A stretch of DNA of 64,000 nt from Cerrena zonata (GCA_038087015.1 JASBNA010000003.1:1550001-1614000), one strand, 5' to 3'; positions 1 through 10,748 are shown, numbered from the stretch's first letter. Translations and numbers: made by a program. The notes: generated by a model from the sequence alone, not told the origin.

Positions 1-1220
1 AAAGTATTAAGCTCGCGCTTAAAGTCCAAGAGAGAAAGAGAGGATAGTACTTCTAGAACAACGACTTCAGTGTCCACATACTCATTCTTAACAATGCTGA
101 TGGAAGCATAGAGGAGTTCGGAGAAGATATGGTCTACCAGGTCAAAGACCTCTCTCACAAATCCGACAGAAACACAGGAGACAACCTCTTTTCATGCAAT
201 TTAGATGACATCGATGCAATCTCCGGCGAACTCGGAATTCCATGGCAAAAGGAAAAAGACCAACTATGGAGCTCTCGAATCACTTTCACTGGTCTGATCT
301 GGGACATCGACCGCAAAACCGTCACCATCACTGAGCACAAGCGCGTGAAATATCTGAGCGCGGTCGAGAACTGGCAACAGAAACGCACCCACGACCTCAA
401 GGAAGTCCAGAAACTGTACGGGAAACTCTTACACGCCTCCTCAGCAATACGCCCCGGACGCGCATATCTCACGCATCTAGAATCGATGCTCGGCGTCTTC
501 CATCAGAACCCTTTCATGCCCCGCACTCCACCTCGAGGCTGCGAGCGAGACATCGAGTGGTGGCGATTGACCCTTCTCTCTCCCCCCCCTCCTCGCAGTC
601 TGGTCGACCCGGATTCTTTCACATCCCTCGCAGCCTACTCGGATGCAAGCTCGGGCCTTGGACTCGGGATCTGCATCAACAGTAGGTGGTTCGCCTGGCG
701 CCTCATCGGAAACTGGAAGTCGGACGGCAGAGACATCGGTTGGGCAGAGGCTGTGGGATTCGAGATGTTGGTAAGACACTTAGTTGCTGCATCCAGACAA
801 AAGCAAAACATCATCGTCTTTGGGGATAACCAGGGAGTCGTCCAAGGCTGGAGGAATGGTCGAAGCCGCTCAAAAGAGGTCAACAACGTCTTCAAGCGGA
901 TTCGATCACTCTTGGATAACTCAGGCTTTGATGTCCAAGCCGAATACATCCAAAGCAAATCCAACCCAGCCGACGGACCCTCCCGAGGAAAGTTTCCTCC
1001 AATCGGCCTACTCCTCCCTCTCATCGAAATCCCATTACCTCTCCGAGAGTGGATCAAGCCATTCAGATTTGACGAACCCCGTCCTGCGAACCCCTCGATT
1101 CGATCCAATCATGAAGGAACACAGAACAGAGCAAACCACACAGCCCATTCACCGTCTCGAGAGCAGCAAGACCGTACCGATCATTTCTACCTCTCGAAGC
1201 AATTCGAAAGTCGTCCATAA
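1..1220 (+). CDS. Reverse transcriptase tail and RNase H of a DIRS-type element (5' partial)
   Basis: An open frame runs in from the window start; the first ATG inside it is at 129 but is probably not the true start. From about 190 the protein matches the RT thumb region of DIRS elements (LGIPW..., FTGLIWD, then a YGKLLHASS block and a GRAYLTHLE block). An RNase H domain follows: SDAS with the first Asp near 640, GWAEAVGFE with the Glu near 748, GDNQG with an Asp near 824, and the closing SNPADGPSRG. These acidic residues look intact. The RT palm with its catalytic Asp pair is not visible, so it lies upstream or has been lost. The 3' end overlaps the recombinase frame by about 110 nt. Confidence 0.8.
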
Positions 1221-2418
1221 ACGCTTCTACAAACCCCTTCCCCAACCGAAGGGAACATCTGGCAAACCACGTCCTTACCAAGCGTCTCTCACCCCGACAC
1301 CGTCCCCTCTACGTCCACACTGTCGGGCAAAGGATCGTCTCAACAACTGGCTACCTCTGTCATCTACTCCCGCACAGCGAGGTCTCTTCTCTCCGGAAAA
1401 CCTCCAAAGGGTCAAATCCCTTCATTCCGGGGCCTGGAGTGATACCACTCATGAGGTATATGGGTCAGGTCTCCTCGTCTTTCATGTTTGGTGCGATCTC
1501 GTCGAAATTCCGGAGGAAAACCGTGCACCTGCCAGTTCCGACACGATAATACAATTCATCTCAGCCCTTGCCGGAGGTTATGCCGGCGATGCGATCAACA
1601 ACTACGTGGCGGGTGTCCGTGCATGGCACATCTTACACGACATCCCTTGGAACATGTCTCCTGAGCCCTACGGTAACGCGTTGAAAGCAGCTAACCTCGC
1701 CACTCCACCATCCTCACGCAAAAACCCAAGACCGCCTTGCCTCGCAAAGCACCTCGAGGTTTTAGGTTCATCTCTCAACTTGTCAAACCCCCTTGAGGCC
1801 GCAGTCTGGTCCTGTGCCACTGCGCTATTCTACGGCATGGCGAGATCCGGTGAACTAACAACTCCGAACCTGAAGGCCTTCGACTCCAACCTCCATCCGA
1901 CCATCGACAATGTCCGATATGACACGAACCCCAATGACCTCCAAGTGACGGTCATCCATCTGCCTTCCACTAAGGCTCGCCGTCGAGAGGGAAAAATGAC
2001 CGGCGAGGATATCTTCTGGGGAAAACAGCATGTCCAATCCGACGCTGATGACGCTTTACAGAACCACATCAAGATCAACAACCCAAAGCCGGGCGAGCAC
2101 CTCTTCAGCCACACACAAGGTAAGGAACGTCGCCCACTGACGAAACAGATTCTGATGAGAACCATCAATGCGGCACTCACCAAACACGAGATACACCTCC
2201 AGGGCCATTCTTTCCGGATTGGAGGGACTCTAGAACGTCTTCTTAAAGGTGTTCCCTTTGACGTCGTCAAATCCAAAGGCCGCTGGGCAGGTGACTCATT
2301 CAGGAAGTATCTCCGCAAAAACACTGAAACCATGGCTCCCTATGTCCAACATGACCCAGAAGCACACATCCGCCTCACACGCTGGCAACTTGCCCCCGTT
2401 CCACCTGCACGTGCTTGA
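1111..2418 (+). CDS. Tyrosine recombinase of the DIRS-type element
   Basis: This is a phage-integrase-fold recombinase that would integrate the circular DNA copy of the element. The catalytic residues can be read in order: Arg in ARSGELT (about 1843), His and Arg in HSFRIGGT (about 2204), a conserved Trp in GRWAGDSF, and the Tyr nucleophile in FRKYLR (about 2310). The N-terminal half resembles the SAM-like core-binding domain (WSDTTHEVYGSGLLVFHVW). The frame is open from 784, but the first 330 nt there only shadow the RNase H gene, so I chose the ATG at 1111, just inside the RNase H 3' end. No break is seen, so the gene looks functional. In DIRS elements this gene is usually read from the same genomic transcript as RT-RNase H. 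Confidence 0.85.
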   Translation: MKEHRTEQTTQPIHRLESSKTVPIISTSRSNSKVVHKRFYKPLPQPKGTSGKPRPYQASLTPTPSPLRPHCRAKDRLNNWLPLSSTPAQRGLFSPENLQRVKSLHSGAWSDTTHEVYGSGLLVFHVWCDLVEIPEENRAPASSDTIIQFISALAGGYAGDAINNYVAGVRAWHILHDIPWNMSPEPYGNALKAANLATPPSSRKNPRPPCLAKHLEVLGSSLNLSNPLEAAVWSCATALFYGMARSGELTTPNLKAFDSNLHPTIDNVRYDTNPNDLQVTVIHLPSTKARRREGKMTGEDIFWGKQHVQSDADDALQNHIKINNPKPGEHLFSHTQGKERRPLTKQILMRTINAALTKHEIHLQGHSFRIGGTLERLLKGVPFDVVKSKGRWAGDSFRKYLRKNTETMAPYVQHDPEAHIRLTRWQLAPVPPARA

Positions 2419-2517
2419 TCATACACTTACTTGGGGTCATACCTCCTCCGGCAACTAACACCTGGGTATGTTCCATTTTCGCACACATGCGTCGCCTCCA
2501 TCTCCTAACCCACTGGG

Positions 2518-2776
2518 TATCGCATGCTAATAAACTCTCAGGTGATCCACGCTAGCGTCGGAAGGTCCCAAGGGCTTCGCCCGTCTCACCCCTCGTGTAT
2601 CATCCCCTGACGTCTCAGTCTTCTGATGTCCTTTTCCCCACTTCTCACACTCTTCTTGCACGATTTTAGTATACCTGTCGACCGTCGTGTACATTTGCTC
2701 CAACACCACATATTGTCCTCAATATTACTCTCCTCTCTTCCCTCACAAATGAGCGACTAAAACAAGGCTGCATAGA
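2518..2776 (+). repeat. 259-bp direct repeat, copy 1 (probable B1)
   Basis: Read base by base, this segment is identical to 3972-4230, and identity stops sharply at both ends (gggtatcg against ccctatcg on the left, catagag against catagat on the right). It starts 100 nt after the recombinase stop codon, the usual place for the B1 part of split direct repeats in PAT/Ngaro elements. It carries a short reverse-strand frame of 60 codons that is duplicated with the repeat and is unlikely to be a gene. Confidence 0.9.
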
Positions 2777-3971
2777 GTGTAAGTCTGAGGTAAGGCGAGG
2801 TACGAGCCTCACCCCAGAGTGGCGTCTATGTCAGCGCAGTGAGTGAGCGCTTGAAAACGACACTTCCTTTCCCTTCGCCCACTCTGTGCTTGGTGGAATC
2901 GTCTCACCAAACCTTCGACGAACTCCACTTTTCTTTCCCCACCCACCCGCCACTGAGAAAATGTATGTACGTAACCCTTCTTCAAATTACTCTGCATCTG
3001 GCACCTCAACACTCACACCCTCCACATCATAATTTCGCTTCTTGAACCCGAGCCTTAGACCCAGACCAAACAAATGCCATAAACCCGCCCGCAATACCAA
3101 GACAACCCTAACAACGCGACCAGCCCAAGCATACAACAGCCCGACATCCCACCCTATTTCCGCTCCTTCACCGATGCGCAAGGACCATCCCCAAACTTAT
3201 AAAAACAGGAGCTCCAGAACCCAACTCACCATCAAATCTGCAACCACAAAAACCTTCCACAGACCAGCCCTGCTCCCCCCATCCTCACAACAAAATGCAA
3301 TCGACTGCCTCCAAAAACCCTGCCTCACCCGCACCCCCCACCCTGCAATCAACCATCCACCTCTTCGCAGATGTGACACAATATAGCATCAACTCGACTA
3401 CAAAACCCCATCGTATCCGTCTTGTCAATCTCGTCGTCCCTAACTACACACCACCCATCCCCATCACCCTCGGCTCAAAAATCTACCTCAACATCATCGA
3501 AGACAGGGTGTCGCCCACCGACAATGCCTTCCCCCGCGACTACTATGCTTTCCAGGGCTGGGTCCTTGGAACCGCCCGTGCTGGGCAGTCCGACTGTGAT
3601 TTCATAGTCGCAGGAAAATGGAGGGGTGCCCTGGAAATCGCCATCCTCACCGCCCAAACAGTGTTCATCAACCCTGAGGACCTTCCATCCCTCCAATGCG
3701 TCGGAAGCTCCCAGAGCAAGTGGGTCTCAGAGGAACGTCAGCACACCTTCCTCGAACAACTATCCAGCAGCAATACCCGTCTCGAGAGCATCGAAACTGC
3801 AATCAGAGGACACCGTAGCAGGGCATGCATGTACGGCCCTGACTGGACAAATCTCTTTGGATTCCGCTGAAGGTATGTACCTCTGTCTCCTCTAACTTTT
3901 CTCCCCATTGAGGATGCCTAGACGGACACCTGAAACCCAACCCACCACTCCCTTTTTGTGCCCTCCCACCC
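2777..3971 (+). repeat. Putative A2 segment between the two direct repeats
   Basis: These 1195 bp lie exactly between the two identical repeats. In a PAT/Ngaro layout this would be A2, a copy of the element's left end (A1), which lies outside the window. It contains one clear open frame (3295-3870). The assignment as A2 is inference and depends on finding the same sequence upstream of base 1. Confidence 0.5.
3295..3870 (+). CDS. Unrecognised 191-residue protein inside the putative A2 segment
   Basis: The frame starts at an ATG and is open for 191 codons with no introns needed. The first 20 residues are Ser/Pro/Thr-rich. The middle has a beta-rich pattern with aromatic and aliphatic alternation (LGSKIYLNIIED, YYAFQGWVLG, DCDFIVAGKW). 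The last 60 residues (EERQHTFLEQL..., then LESIETAIRG) could form a short coiled coil. I recognise no family. By position it would be the element's 5'-most open frame, possibly gag-like, duplicated within A2. It could also be an element-specific accessory protein or a chance frame. Confidence 0.4.
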   Translation: MQSTASKNPASPAPPTLQSTIHLFADVTQYSINSTTKPHRIRLVNLVVPNYTPPIPITLGSKIYLNIIEDRVSPTDNAFPRDYYAFQGWVLGTARAGQSDCDFIVAGKWRGALEIAILTAQTVFINPEDLPSLQCVGSSQSKWVSEERQHTFLEQLSSSNTRLESIETAIRGHRSRACMYGPDWTNLFGFR

Positions 3972-4230
3972 TATCGCATGCTAATAAACTCTCAGGTGAT
4001 CCACGCTAGCGTCGGAAGGTCCCAAGGGCTTCGCCCGTCTCACCCCTCGTGTATCATCCCCTGACGTCTCAGTCTTCTGATGTCCTTTTCCCCACTTCTC
4101 ACACTCTTCTTGCACGATTTTAGTATACCTGTCGACCGTCGTGTACATTTGCTCCAACACCACATATTGTCCTCAATATTACTCTCCTCTCTTCCCTCAC
4201 AAATGAGCGACTAAAACAAGGCTGCATAGA
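3972..4230 (+). repeat. 259-bp direct repeat, copy 2 (probable B2, right end of element)
   Basis: This is identical to 2518-2776. Immediately after it the sequence changes to the 3' flank of CDC45, so 4230 is the likely element-host boundary. The absence of any mismatch between the copies implies recent insertion or recent gene conversion. Confidence 0.9.
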
Positions 4231-4373
4231 TAGGCGGATAGGTGTACAATACAACACAGACGACAGCGATGAATATTGAATGTTGAACCAATTGTGGGTG
4301 GTGGGAGTAAATAGTAAATGAATGCAAAAACAACAAAGCACGACATCGACGAAACCTGGTAAGGTTAGGTTGG

Positions 4374-6893
4374 CTACCTGTCCGTTTCCACAAGGGTCTC
4401 CAAAAAGACTTTAAGATCGTCCTTGTTAATTTCAATCACGCTGGTATCGAACGAACCGTGTCGTGTTCGCGCATTACATCGTTCTTTAGCATCAAGGAAA
4501 GCAAGACCAAACTCGCTAAATAATTGTGATTTTTGTCAATATTCAGAAGATGATTCAATAAAAATAAAACGTACTTTTTCCTGACTTCACCAAAGTCCAG
4601 AGCAGCAGTAACACCCACAACAATATATGTCTCCGTCTTCTCGTTCAAACAAGCAACCACAAAGGGCAAGCTTTTGCGTTTCTTCCCGTTAGCAAGGGGT
4701 CGGACAGGAACTTTGTCTCGCATCGCCTCGACTAACCATAGAGCAAGTCTCGAAAGGACACCAGGATGCGAAAAGAGAGCAAGATCAGGGCCTTGAGTGA
4801 GAACAACGACACGGTGTCCTCTAAGAGTTCGAATATCTTGTTTGTCAATGATAGATGAACCTTGACGAATGATGGCTCTATGAAGGGTCATGGAGAGTGG
4901 AAGAGCCTCTTGTAGGAGCCCGAAACTACGCAGTAAAATTAGCATCTGCAGTTAACAATGAAATAAAATTCAAAACCACTCACTTATTCAACGCATCGAA
5001 CGCTGTCCAGAAATTCTTAACCCACCACTCTTCATCTTCATCCTCCTCCTGTTTCCCACCAGCTGCTGCTTTCGAAATCCCAGCAAGGATTTTAGCCATC
5101 TCACCTTCCGTCTCTCTATCCCTCTTGCCTTCATGTCCACCCAGCTCCCATAACCTTCCTGCACCAAACCATTCACCGCCATTTCGCGCACCCTCCACCT
5201 CAACTTCTAACCTGATCCCACTCGCTACGTCTAGAAGGGCTGATAGCGCTTCTACTGCGTCACAAGCTGATAGAGGTTGTGAACGATAGCCGTAACATCG
5301 TGTGAAGGAGGGATAGGAGAGTTCGACGAGACCGTATTCGGGGGCGATTTGATCTAGTTTGTTACGGAGCATTTGTTTGAGGTCTTTAGCCATATGTTGG
5401 TAAGGTTGTTGCGTTTCTGGTATCGAGAAACTGTAATGCATAGGACAAAACCAATCAGAATACTGGCCCCCGAAATGGGACTAAAATCCATACCCCATCT
5501 TAGCTAAAAGCCCACTCAACCTCTTCCTCCCCTTCTCCTTCCAAATCCCCAACTTACTAGCGACATAACTAGAATGATACATCGCATCATACAAATTCCA
5601 ATGTCGGAACATCATGAACCTCAGTTCGTCCGCCGCATATACGTTCCGGTCATCAGGGTTCTGACTTTTAAAGTCGTAGTCCCGTGTTGCCGATGCAGGC
5701 GGAGGAGGGTTTAGTCGGGCAACTTCGTCATAGTATATTGAGTGGTATTTTTCGTATTCGGTGCGTGATATTCGGGAGGTGGTGTATTGGTGTGTTAGAC
5801 CGAGTATGGCGAGCCTATAAAATTGAGCAGGGTTCAATTTGTCTTGCTCTAGCTGCAAGGATATTATAGGGATAATATGACGTACCAGAGGAGATCATTG
5901 TCGACACGCTCAAGCACATTGGCAAGGATATATATTGTCCCTGAAGCGCTCTGGCCATACCATGTACCAGACATATAATGCTTTTCAAGACGAGCAGCAT
6001 ACCGGTCGCGTTCTTCCCGTGATACTCGTTTCGGCCGTGCCTTTAACGGGTGAAGCAACGTGTGAGCAATAAACATCATCATGCTAAACGGTCGCACATA
6101 CCTCTAGTCTTCTCCGTTTTGGTGAACTCCGACTCCCGTTCCCTGAAGATCTCCGCTTCCCCGACGAGCTGCTCGCTTCGTACTCTTCTTCGTCTTCCTC
6201 CTCTTCTTCCGTCGGTACCTCTTCCAGATCAGAGTCCTCATCCGAGTCTGGTTCAGGCTCATACTATGCGTCCAGTCCAAATTTGAGTCAACCCTCATAA
6301 CCGTGCATGATGAATTGAGCAAACGCACAGTGAGGACCTCCCAAGCCTTCCGCTCCTCTTGCATATTCTCGGCATCACCATCGTCCCAAATGACTATCCG
6401 GTCACCATTCTCCCCACCTCCGAACAAACTTGATAAATTCTGAGGTCTTGAGGAATCAATAACGTGAACGGTTAACCGTGGACTGAAGTCACCGAACCAC
6501 TCAGGAGAGGGAAGGTCGAGAATGGCACCCATGTTGATCAGAATAAGTGTATGAAGCTATACGAGTTTCCGACATTCCACTTCAATAAATCAGGACGCAA
6601 CGTCCGAGTTAAGGGAGACGTACATCCGCATAAGTAGCCAATTCATCTCTCTTACTCTCTAATTCCGCGTGTCCAGAAACAGGGATGATCCTATGCATCA
6701 CATCATCTCCCTTCAGCAAGTCCGCTAGCATACGACCGGCACAGAGAGAGTCAACATCAGGAGCTACGAGCAAGATGACTGAAGAAGCAGATGTACTAGG
6801 TGAACGTCGATGTGTCGCGAGAATATTAGTGTAAGCTTCAGCGTAGGAGGGACGTGTCTCGGAGGCATATTGAGGTGGAGGTAGGTATACCAT
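4374..6893 (-). CDS. CDC45: CDC45, replication initiation factor of the CMG helicase
   Basis: CDC45 joins MCM2-7 and GINS to form the replicative helicase in the nucleus. Exon 1 (6893-6624) carries VAPDVDSLCAGRMLADLLK at residues 43-61, the DHH/RecJ-like N-terminal motif of the family, followed by HRIIPVSGHAELE. After the donor GTACGT the next exon gives LILINMGAILDLPSPEW and VHVIDSSRPQNL. Then come an acidic linker rich in Glu, Asp and Ser typical of CDC45, LEKHYMSGTWYGQSASG with ANVLERVDNDLLW, then LAILGLTHQYTT, and a C-terminal half with YGLVELSYPSFTRCYGYRSQPLSACDAVEAL and RGHRVVVLTQGPDLALFSHPGVLSRLALWL. The last exon ends FLETLVETDR at the stop 4374-4376. About seven exons join without frame breaks. 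The ATG at 6893 is the family start. MCB-like sites lie upstream. Confidence 0.95.
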
Positions 6894-7007
6894 AGACCTA
6901 GCTTTATCAGTTCAATTGTTATCAAAGGGGAGTAGTTTCAGGCCGGGAATAGAGGGACAACAGCCTGAGGTGAACTGAGCGGGAACTTGGAGAGAGAAAG
7001 TATACCA

Positions 7008-7065
7008 CGCGACCGCGTTTATGGCAGTCGCGTTTGCACGTGTCTCATCTCGCGCCTAGACGCGT
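7008..7065. promoter_or_regulatory. MluI-cell-cycle-box-like cluster upstream of CDC45
   Basis: There is an exact ACGCGT at 7060-7065, with related CGCG cores at 7008-7013 (ACGCGA), 7013-7018 (CCGCGT) and 7028-7033 (TCGCGT), 115-172 nt before the CDC45 ATG. ACGCGT is the binding site of the MBF (Mbp1-Swi6) factor that drives S-phase genes in yeasts, and CDC45 is a classic target. The interval also holds the MSS51 3' end. Function here is inferred. Confidence 0.5.
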
Positions 7066-7158
7066 CTGTGGCTGAAGCATCTCGAGTCCAATCATCTCTC
7101 TCGTAATTCCCATTCAACAATTCAAAGTAGGGATGTATTAAGTAGTAACTCAGATAAA

Positions 7159-8892
7159 CTATGAGAACCAGCCCGTCTTGTCTAAAACTTCCCTCGTCTT
7201 TCCTCTAATACCCCAAACTCCCCAGTTCGTCTTGACCATTACCCTAGGATCAAAGTCCGCAACTTCCCATTTCTCACTTCCAAACGTATTAGGTCCAGGT
7301 GTTACTACCCAATCAAACTCGCCAGCAACACCCTCAGCAGTAGACAGACTCTTCACATCCCTCTCTACATCCGCTGGTGAGAATCCAGTGACGAAGATTG
7401 GGCACTTGGTCGAAAGCAACGCCGGGATAACAGGTCCCCATTCCGTCGGGCTGGCAATTTGCAAGAGGGGTTCACCGGTGAGTTCGGACGTACTGTTGGG
7501 AGAGGGGAAGCCGAAACCTGGAGAGAAGAGGAAGAAACAGTCCGTATATGGATCGAAGGTCTCTGCGAATTGAGCATGGACTTCAGCATAGTTGGCTTGC
7601 ATGCCGGTGATAGTCAGTTGGTGAGTGTAGGGAACAGTATATGAGGGAACACCGAATTTTTGGAGAGCGTCTCTGGTTCGTTTGAGACGTGTGATGGCGG
7701 CAGGTGTAGGAGGTTCGTAGACGTTCGGAAGGTAAACAGGCTTTTCTTCCTGTGGCTTGCCATCTTCTGCAGGCGTTGTCTTCTCGGTGGTCGAGGTGGA
7801 AGCACTCTCGCTAGTTGATTCAGTGGTGCTAGATTCGGCTGCAGACGAAGATGCTGGCTTGGGATCATATGCTTCTTTTGGTTTCGGCAATGAGACTTGG
7901 GGTCCAATGAAGTAAAGGTGGAAGAGTGCAGACGGGAAGAGCATGCACAATTGTTCCCAGACGTGTGGAGGTAAAGAGGATTCTGCGCGAGCACCCAATA
8001 TAAATATACGCATTTGCGGCTTGTCTGCAGACTGTTCTTCTGTTTCTGGAGCACCCGGTGGGACATGTAGAGTGGTTCTCAGTGCTGTAAAATGGATAAT
8101 TTAATGCTGAGATATCGAGTCGGACAAATGAAATTCTATCTTCGTACCTGCAAGCGAACGACTACCTTCAGGCGTGACCCTCTGGTTGCTTAATGTGAGT
8201 CCACTATGTTGATGCAAGACGGAACCAATAGTCATTGGGTAGGTAAGGAGTTTACTAGCATGTCTTCGGGACCTCTCGGTGTCCATGGACGGGAATCCAC
8301 GAGTATACCAGAACACGTCCCAGTTGGCAAAGGAAATGGCTGCTTCAGTATCCTGAGGACCTGCACCAAATTTAATTTCAGTCAAACACCAACTCCACGC
8401 AAAGCAAAAGTAAGCAACAAAGAGCAATAGAAACATACCAGGCAACTCAAACTCCTTCATCCTCCTCCCACTCCTCAAATCATGTTCGTCCTCGTTGACC
8501 TCTCTCAATCTCGAACAATACTTCTGATGCTCCTCATCCTCAGCCCAATGTTCCTCAGAGCAGTGTGTCGGCCAACCGCAATCTGGACATTCGTGTTTAA
8601 CAGCTTTAGGCTGAGACCGGGTATGTGCAGCTTCGTGATGATGTGCTGAAGCGCACACCGGACATGGAGCCAGTTTCTGTATAGCTTCACCGCGAGCACG
8701 GACTGCAGGAAAGGGTGAGTTGCTAAAAGGATGGAAGAGGTCATCTTGAGAGAGAACGGGCACTGGGTCGGCTTTAGGTTTTGGTTTCGGGGAGGATTTG
8801 AATAAGGAGAGGAAGGTGCGTCTTGAATGTGGTCGAATAAGATGCCGGTACTGTGAGCGGGACACTCTGAGGAGAGTAGGAGGAGCAGACAT
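7159..8892 (-). CDS. MSS51: Mss51-like mitochondrial translational activator of COX1 (MYND-type zinc finger)
   Basis: Mss51 activates translation of mitochondrial COX1 mRNA and couples it to cytochrome oxidase assembly. The N-terminus is Arg/Ser-rich and free of acids over about 40 residues (RRTFLSLFKSS), as expected of a matrix presequence. The zinc region has CPVC at 77-80, CPDCGWPTHC at 102-111, then EEHW..D..H and a Cys at 126, and the family signature LREVNEDEHDLRSGR at 128-142. Two introns are clear: after FELPG (GTATGT...GTGCAG) and after SRSLA (GTACGA...TTACAG). The long last exon contains a Ser/Thr/Glu linker near 7760-7860 and ends at DKTGWFS, stop 7159-7161. The haem-regulatory CP motif of yeast Mss51 may correspond to the APCPVC site. 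It is divergent from the scramblase gene, 223 bp apart. Confidence 0.9.
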
Positions 8893-9115
8893 ATTTGTCT
8901 GAACTTCTCTCCTGCACTGTGGACTACCTAAAGTCCAATGGTCCTCTGAATTGGGTGGTTGGTGGTGAAAAGGTTCTCGCCAAGTTCTCGACTATTGAAT
9001 TGAATATGAGGCCCCACGTGGCTTGATCGAGGTTTATACGAAGCTTTCCGGCATCATTTCAGCCACAGTCACGGTCTACTAAGAACGCACATTCTGCCTA
9101 CTACCTCATTCACCT

Positions 9116-10600
9116 ATGCTCGCGGCTCGAATAGGTACATTTAGAGGTGCCCAAATCCCATTAACCCTCGCGAAATCATGTTCTAGACCTCCCAGTGTAA
9201 TACACATTCAATTCCGCACCTACGCGCTCTCGCGTTTCGACTCTGACCGTAGACCAGGTGTCGGGCGTGTCCGTCCAAAGGTCACACCCAATTCATCTCC
9301 AAGACGTAGTCCACTAAATCCACAAGAGCCATCTCCCACTCCAGAGGATCAACGTCCGTTCGAGACCGATGAGAATAGCACGTTATGGGAAGCTAGTCAA
9401 CGCCCACCTGCTAGTAATCCTGAAGAAGGGCTCAATACTTTGTTAATGCATAACGACTTGCTTGTTGTGACCAGGTAAGTCCATATTTATAGTCAAACTG
9501 CTTATTAGTATCTCAGGTTCTTAGGCGAATCTCCTTCGTGCCAGACAGATTGAAATGCTGAACATCTTTGTCGGTTTCGAGCAAGCCAACCGATATGTCA
9601 TCAGTAAATATTGAAGATTTATTACGAAGGATTCGGGCTGATGAATGTATACTATTCTAGTGAATGCACAGGAAGAAACACTAGGCTATATCGCGGAAGA
9701 ACCAAGAGGTTTCTTTAGCATGTTCGCTCGTCAAGCCTTCCGAACACATCGACCCTTCAGAGCAGTCGTCCTTGACAGAGATGGTTCCCCAGTGCTATGG
9801 GTACGCACTCGAGATCCACTACATTGCTTCTGATTAACGAAAACACACGTAATTTCAACAGTTAAGACGACCATTCGCATGGATCAACTCCCGCATGTAC
9901 ATCCAAAGACTCCAAGACTACGAAACATACACTCCAGAAGGCGAACCCGTCCTCGACACTTTCGCAGAAGTGCAACAACGATGGCACATCTGGCGTAGAC
10001 GATATGACCTCTTCCTCAGACACGGAACACATCGTGTCCTCTCACTAGCTTCAGACCCACAGCCAGAACCAGAACCAAACGAAGATACGTTCCATCAATT
10101 TGCAAAGATCGATGAAGGGTTCTGGGCTTGGGATTTCTCGTTTGTGGATGCGCATGGGAAGGAGAGGGCGCATGTGAGTCGGAATTTCAGAGGGTTTGGG
10201 AGAGAGGTTAGTGTGTTCCCTGTAGACGTGCGAGATTGTTGTTGATATCATTCATAGATATTCACCGACACGGGGCGATATATGGTCCGTTTCGCACCTC
10301 AACCTATCCTCGTTGAGACCCCCACAGGACAAGTCGCCGAAATTCCAAACCCTCATGGCTCTTCGCAAAAACTCACTTTAGATGAGCGGGCAGTAAGTCG
10401 CATGCGTTTTGTGCTAAAAGTACTTCACTGACGGTATACACAGCTTGTCCTTGCAAATGCCGTTAACATCGATTATGACTACTTCTCCAGGCATTCAGGA
10501 GGGTAAGTGCTTATGAAACAAAGAATGTAAACAGCAGGTACTAACCATGATTCTTAGATCTTCATTTGGATTATTCCATTTCTTCAGTAGTGGCGAATAA
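9116..10600 (+). CDS. Phospholipid scramblase family protein (yeast Aim25-like, mitochondrial)
   Basis: The family moves phospholipids between membrane leaflets; fungal members such as yeast Aim25 localise to mitochondria. The N-terminus is basic and Ser-rich, fitting a presequence. Exon 1 (9116-9474) ends LLMHNDLLVVTR and is followed by QIEMLNIFVGFEQANRYVI, then ETLGYIAEEPRGFFSMFARQAFRTHRPF and VVLDRDGSPVLW, then LRRPFAWINSRMYIQ, which is the scramblase core order. The C-terminal exons give FAKIDEGFWAWDFSF, GREIFTDTGRYMVRF, NAVNIDYDYFSRHSGG, and finish GLFHFFSSGE at 10600. About seven short introns are needed and every join keeps frame. The length (near 400 residues) fits fungal homologues. 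It is convergent with the M13 peptidase gene. Confidence 0.85.
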
Positions 10601-10748
10601 GTATATAAACTTAGGTTACTATGGACCTATTCAAATCTCCATATCCCAATATATAAATATAAAAGCAAAGCGTTCGAGAGCAGAGTACAGCTGAAGCGCG
10701 AAGTGCTCTACTAGAATATCGTACACATATATTACTGACCTTCTCGCA

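Larger units (their letters stand above)
1..4230 (+). mobile_element. DIRS-superfamily (PAT/Ngaro-like) tyrosine-recombinase retrotransposon, 5'-truncated by window edge
   Basis: The order is RT tail, RNase H, tyrosine recombinase, then a 259-bp repeat, about 1.2 kb of sequence, and the same 259-bp repeat again. Tyrosine recombinase plus RNase H coded on one strand with partly overlapping frames is the hallmark of DIRS-type retroelements. PAT and Ngaro members end in split direct repeats (B1-A2-B2), which the right side matches. The left repeat (A1), any gag gene and the RT catalytic box must lie left of base 1, so completeness cannot be judged. The right end at 4230 lies 144 bp beyond the CDC45 stop codon. 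DIRS elements make no target-site duplication, so none is expected. Confidence 0.8.

Noticed and set aside
784..1110. N-terminal extension of the recombinase frame
   Set aside because: It only shadows the RNase H gene in another frame; the protein there is low complexity and lacks recombinase features.
2527..2709. 60-codon minus-strand frame, repeated at 3981-4163
   Set aside because: It exists twice only because the DNA repeat does; no protein features.
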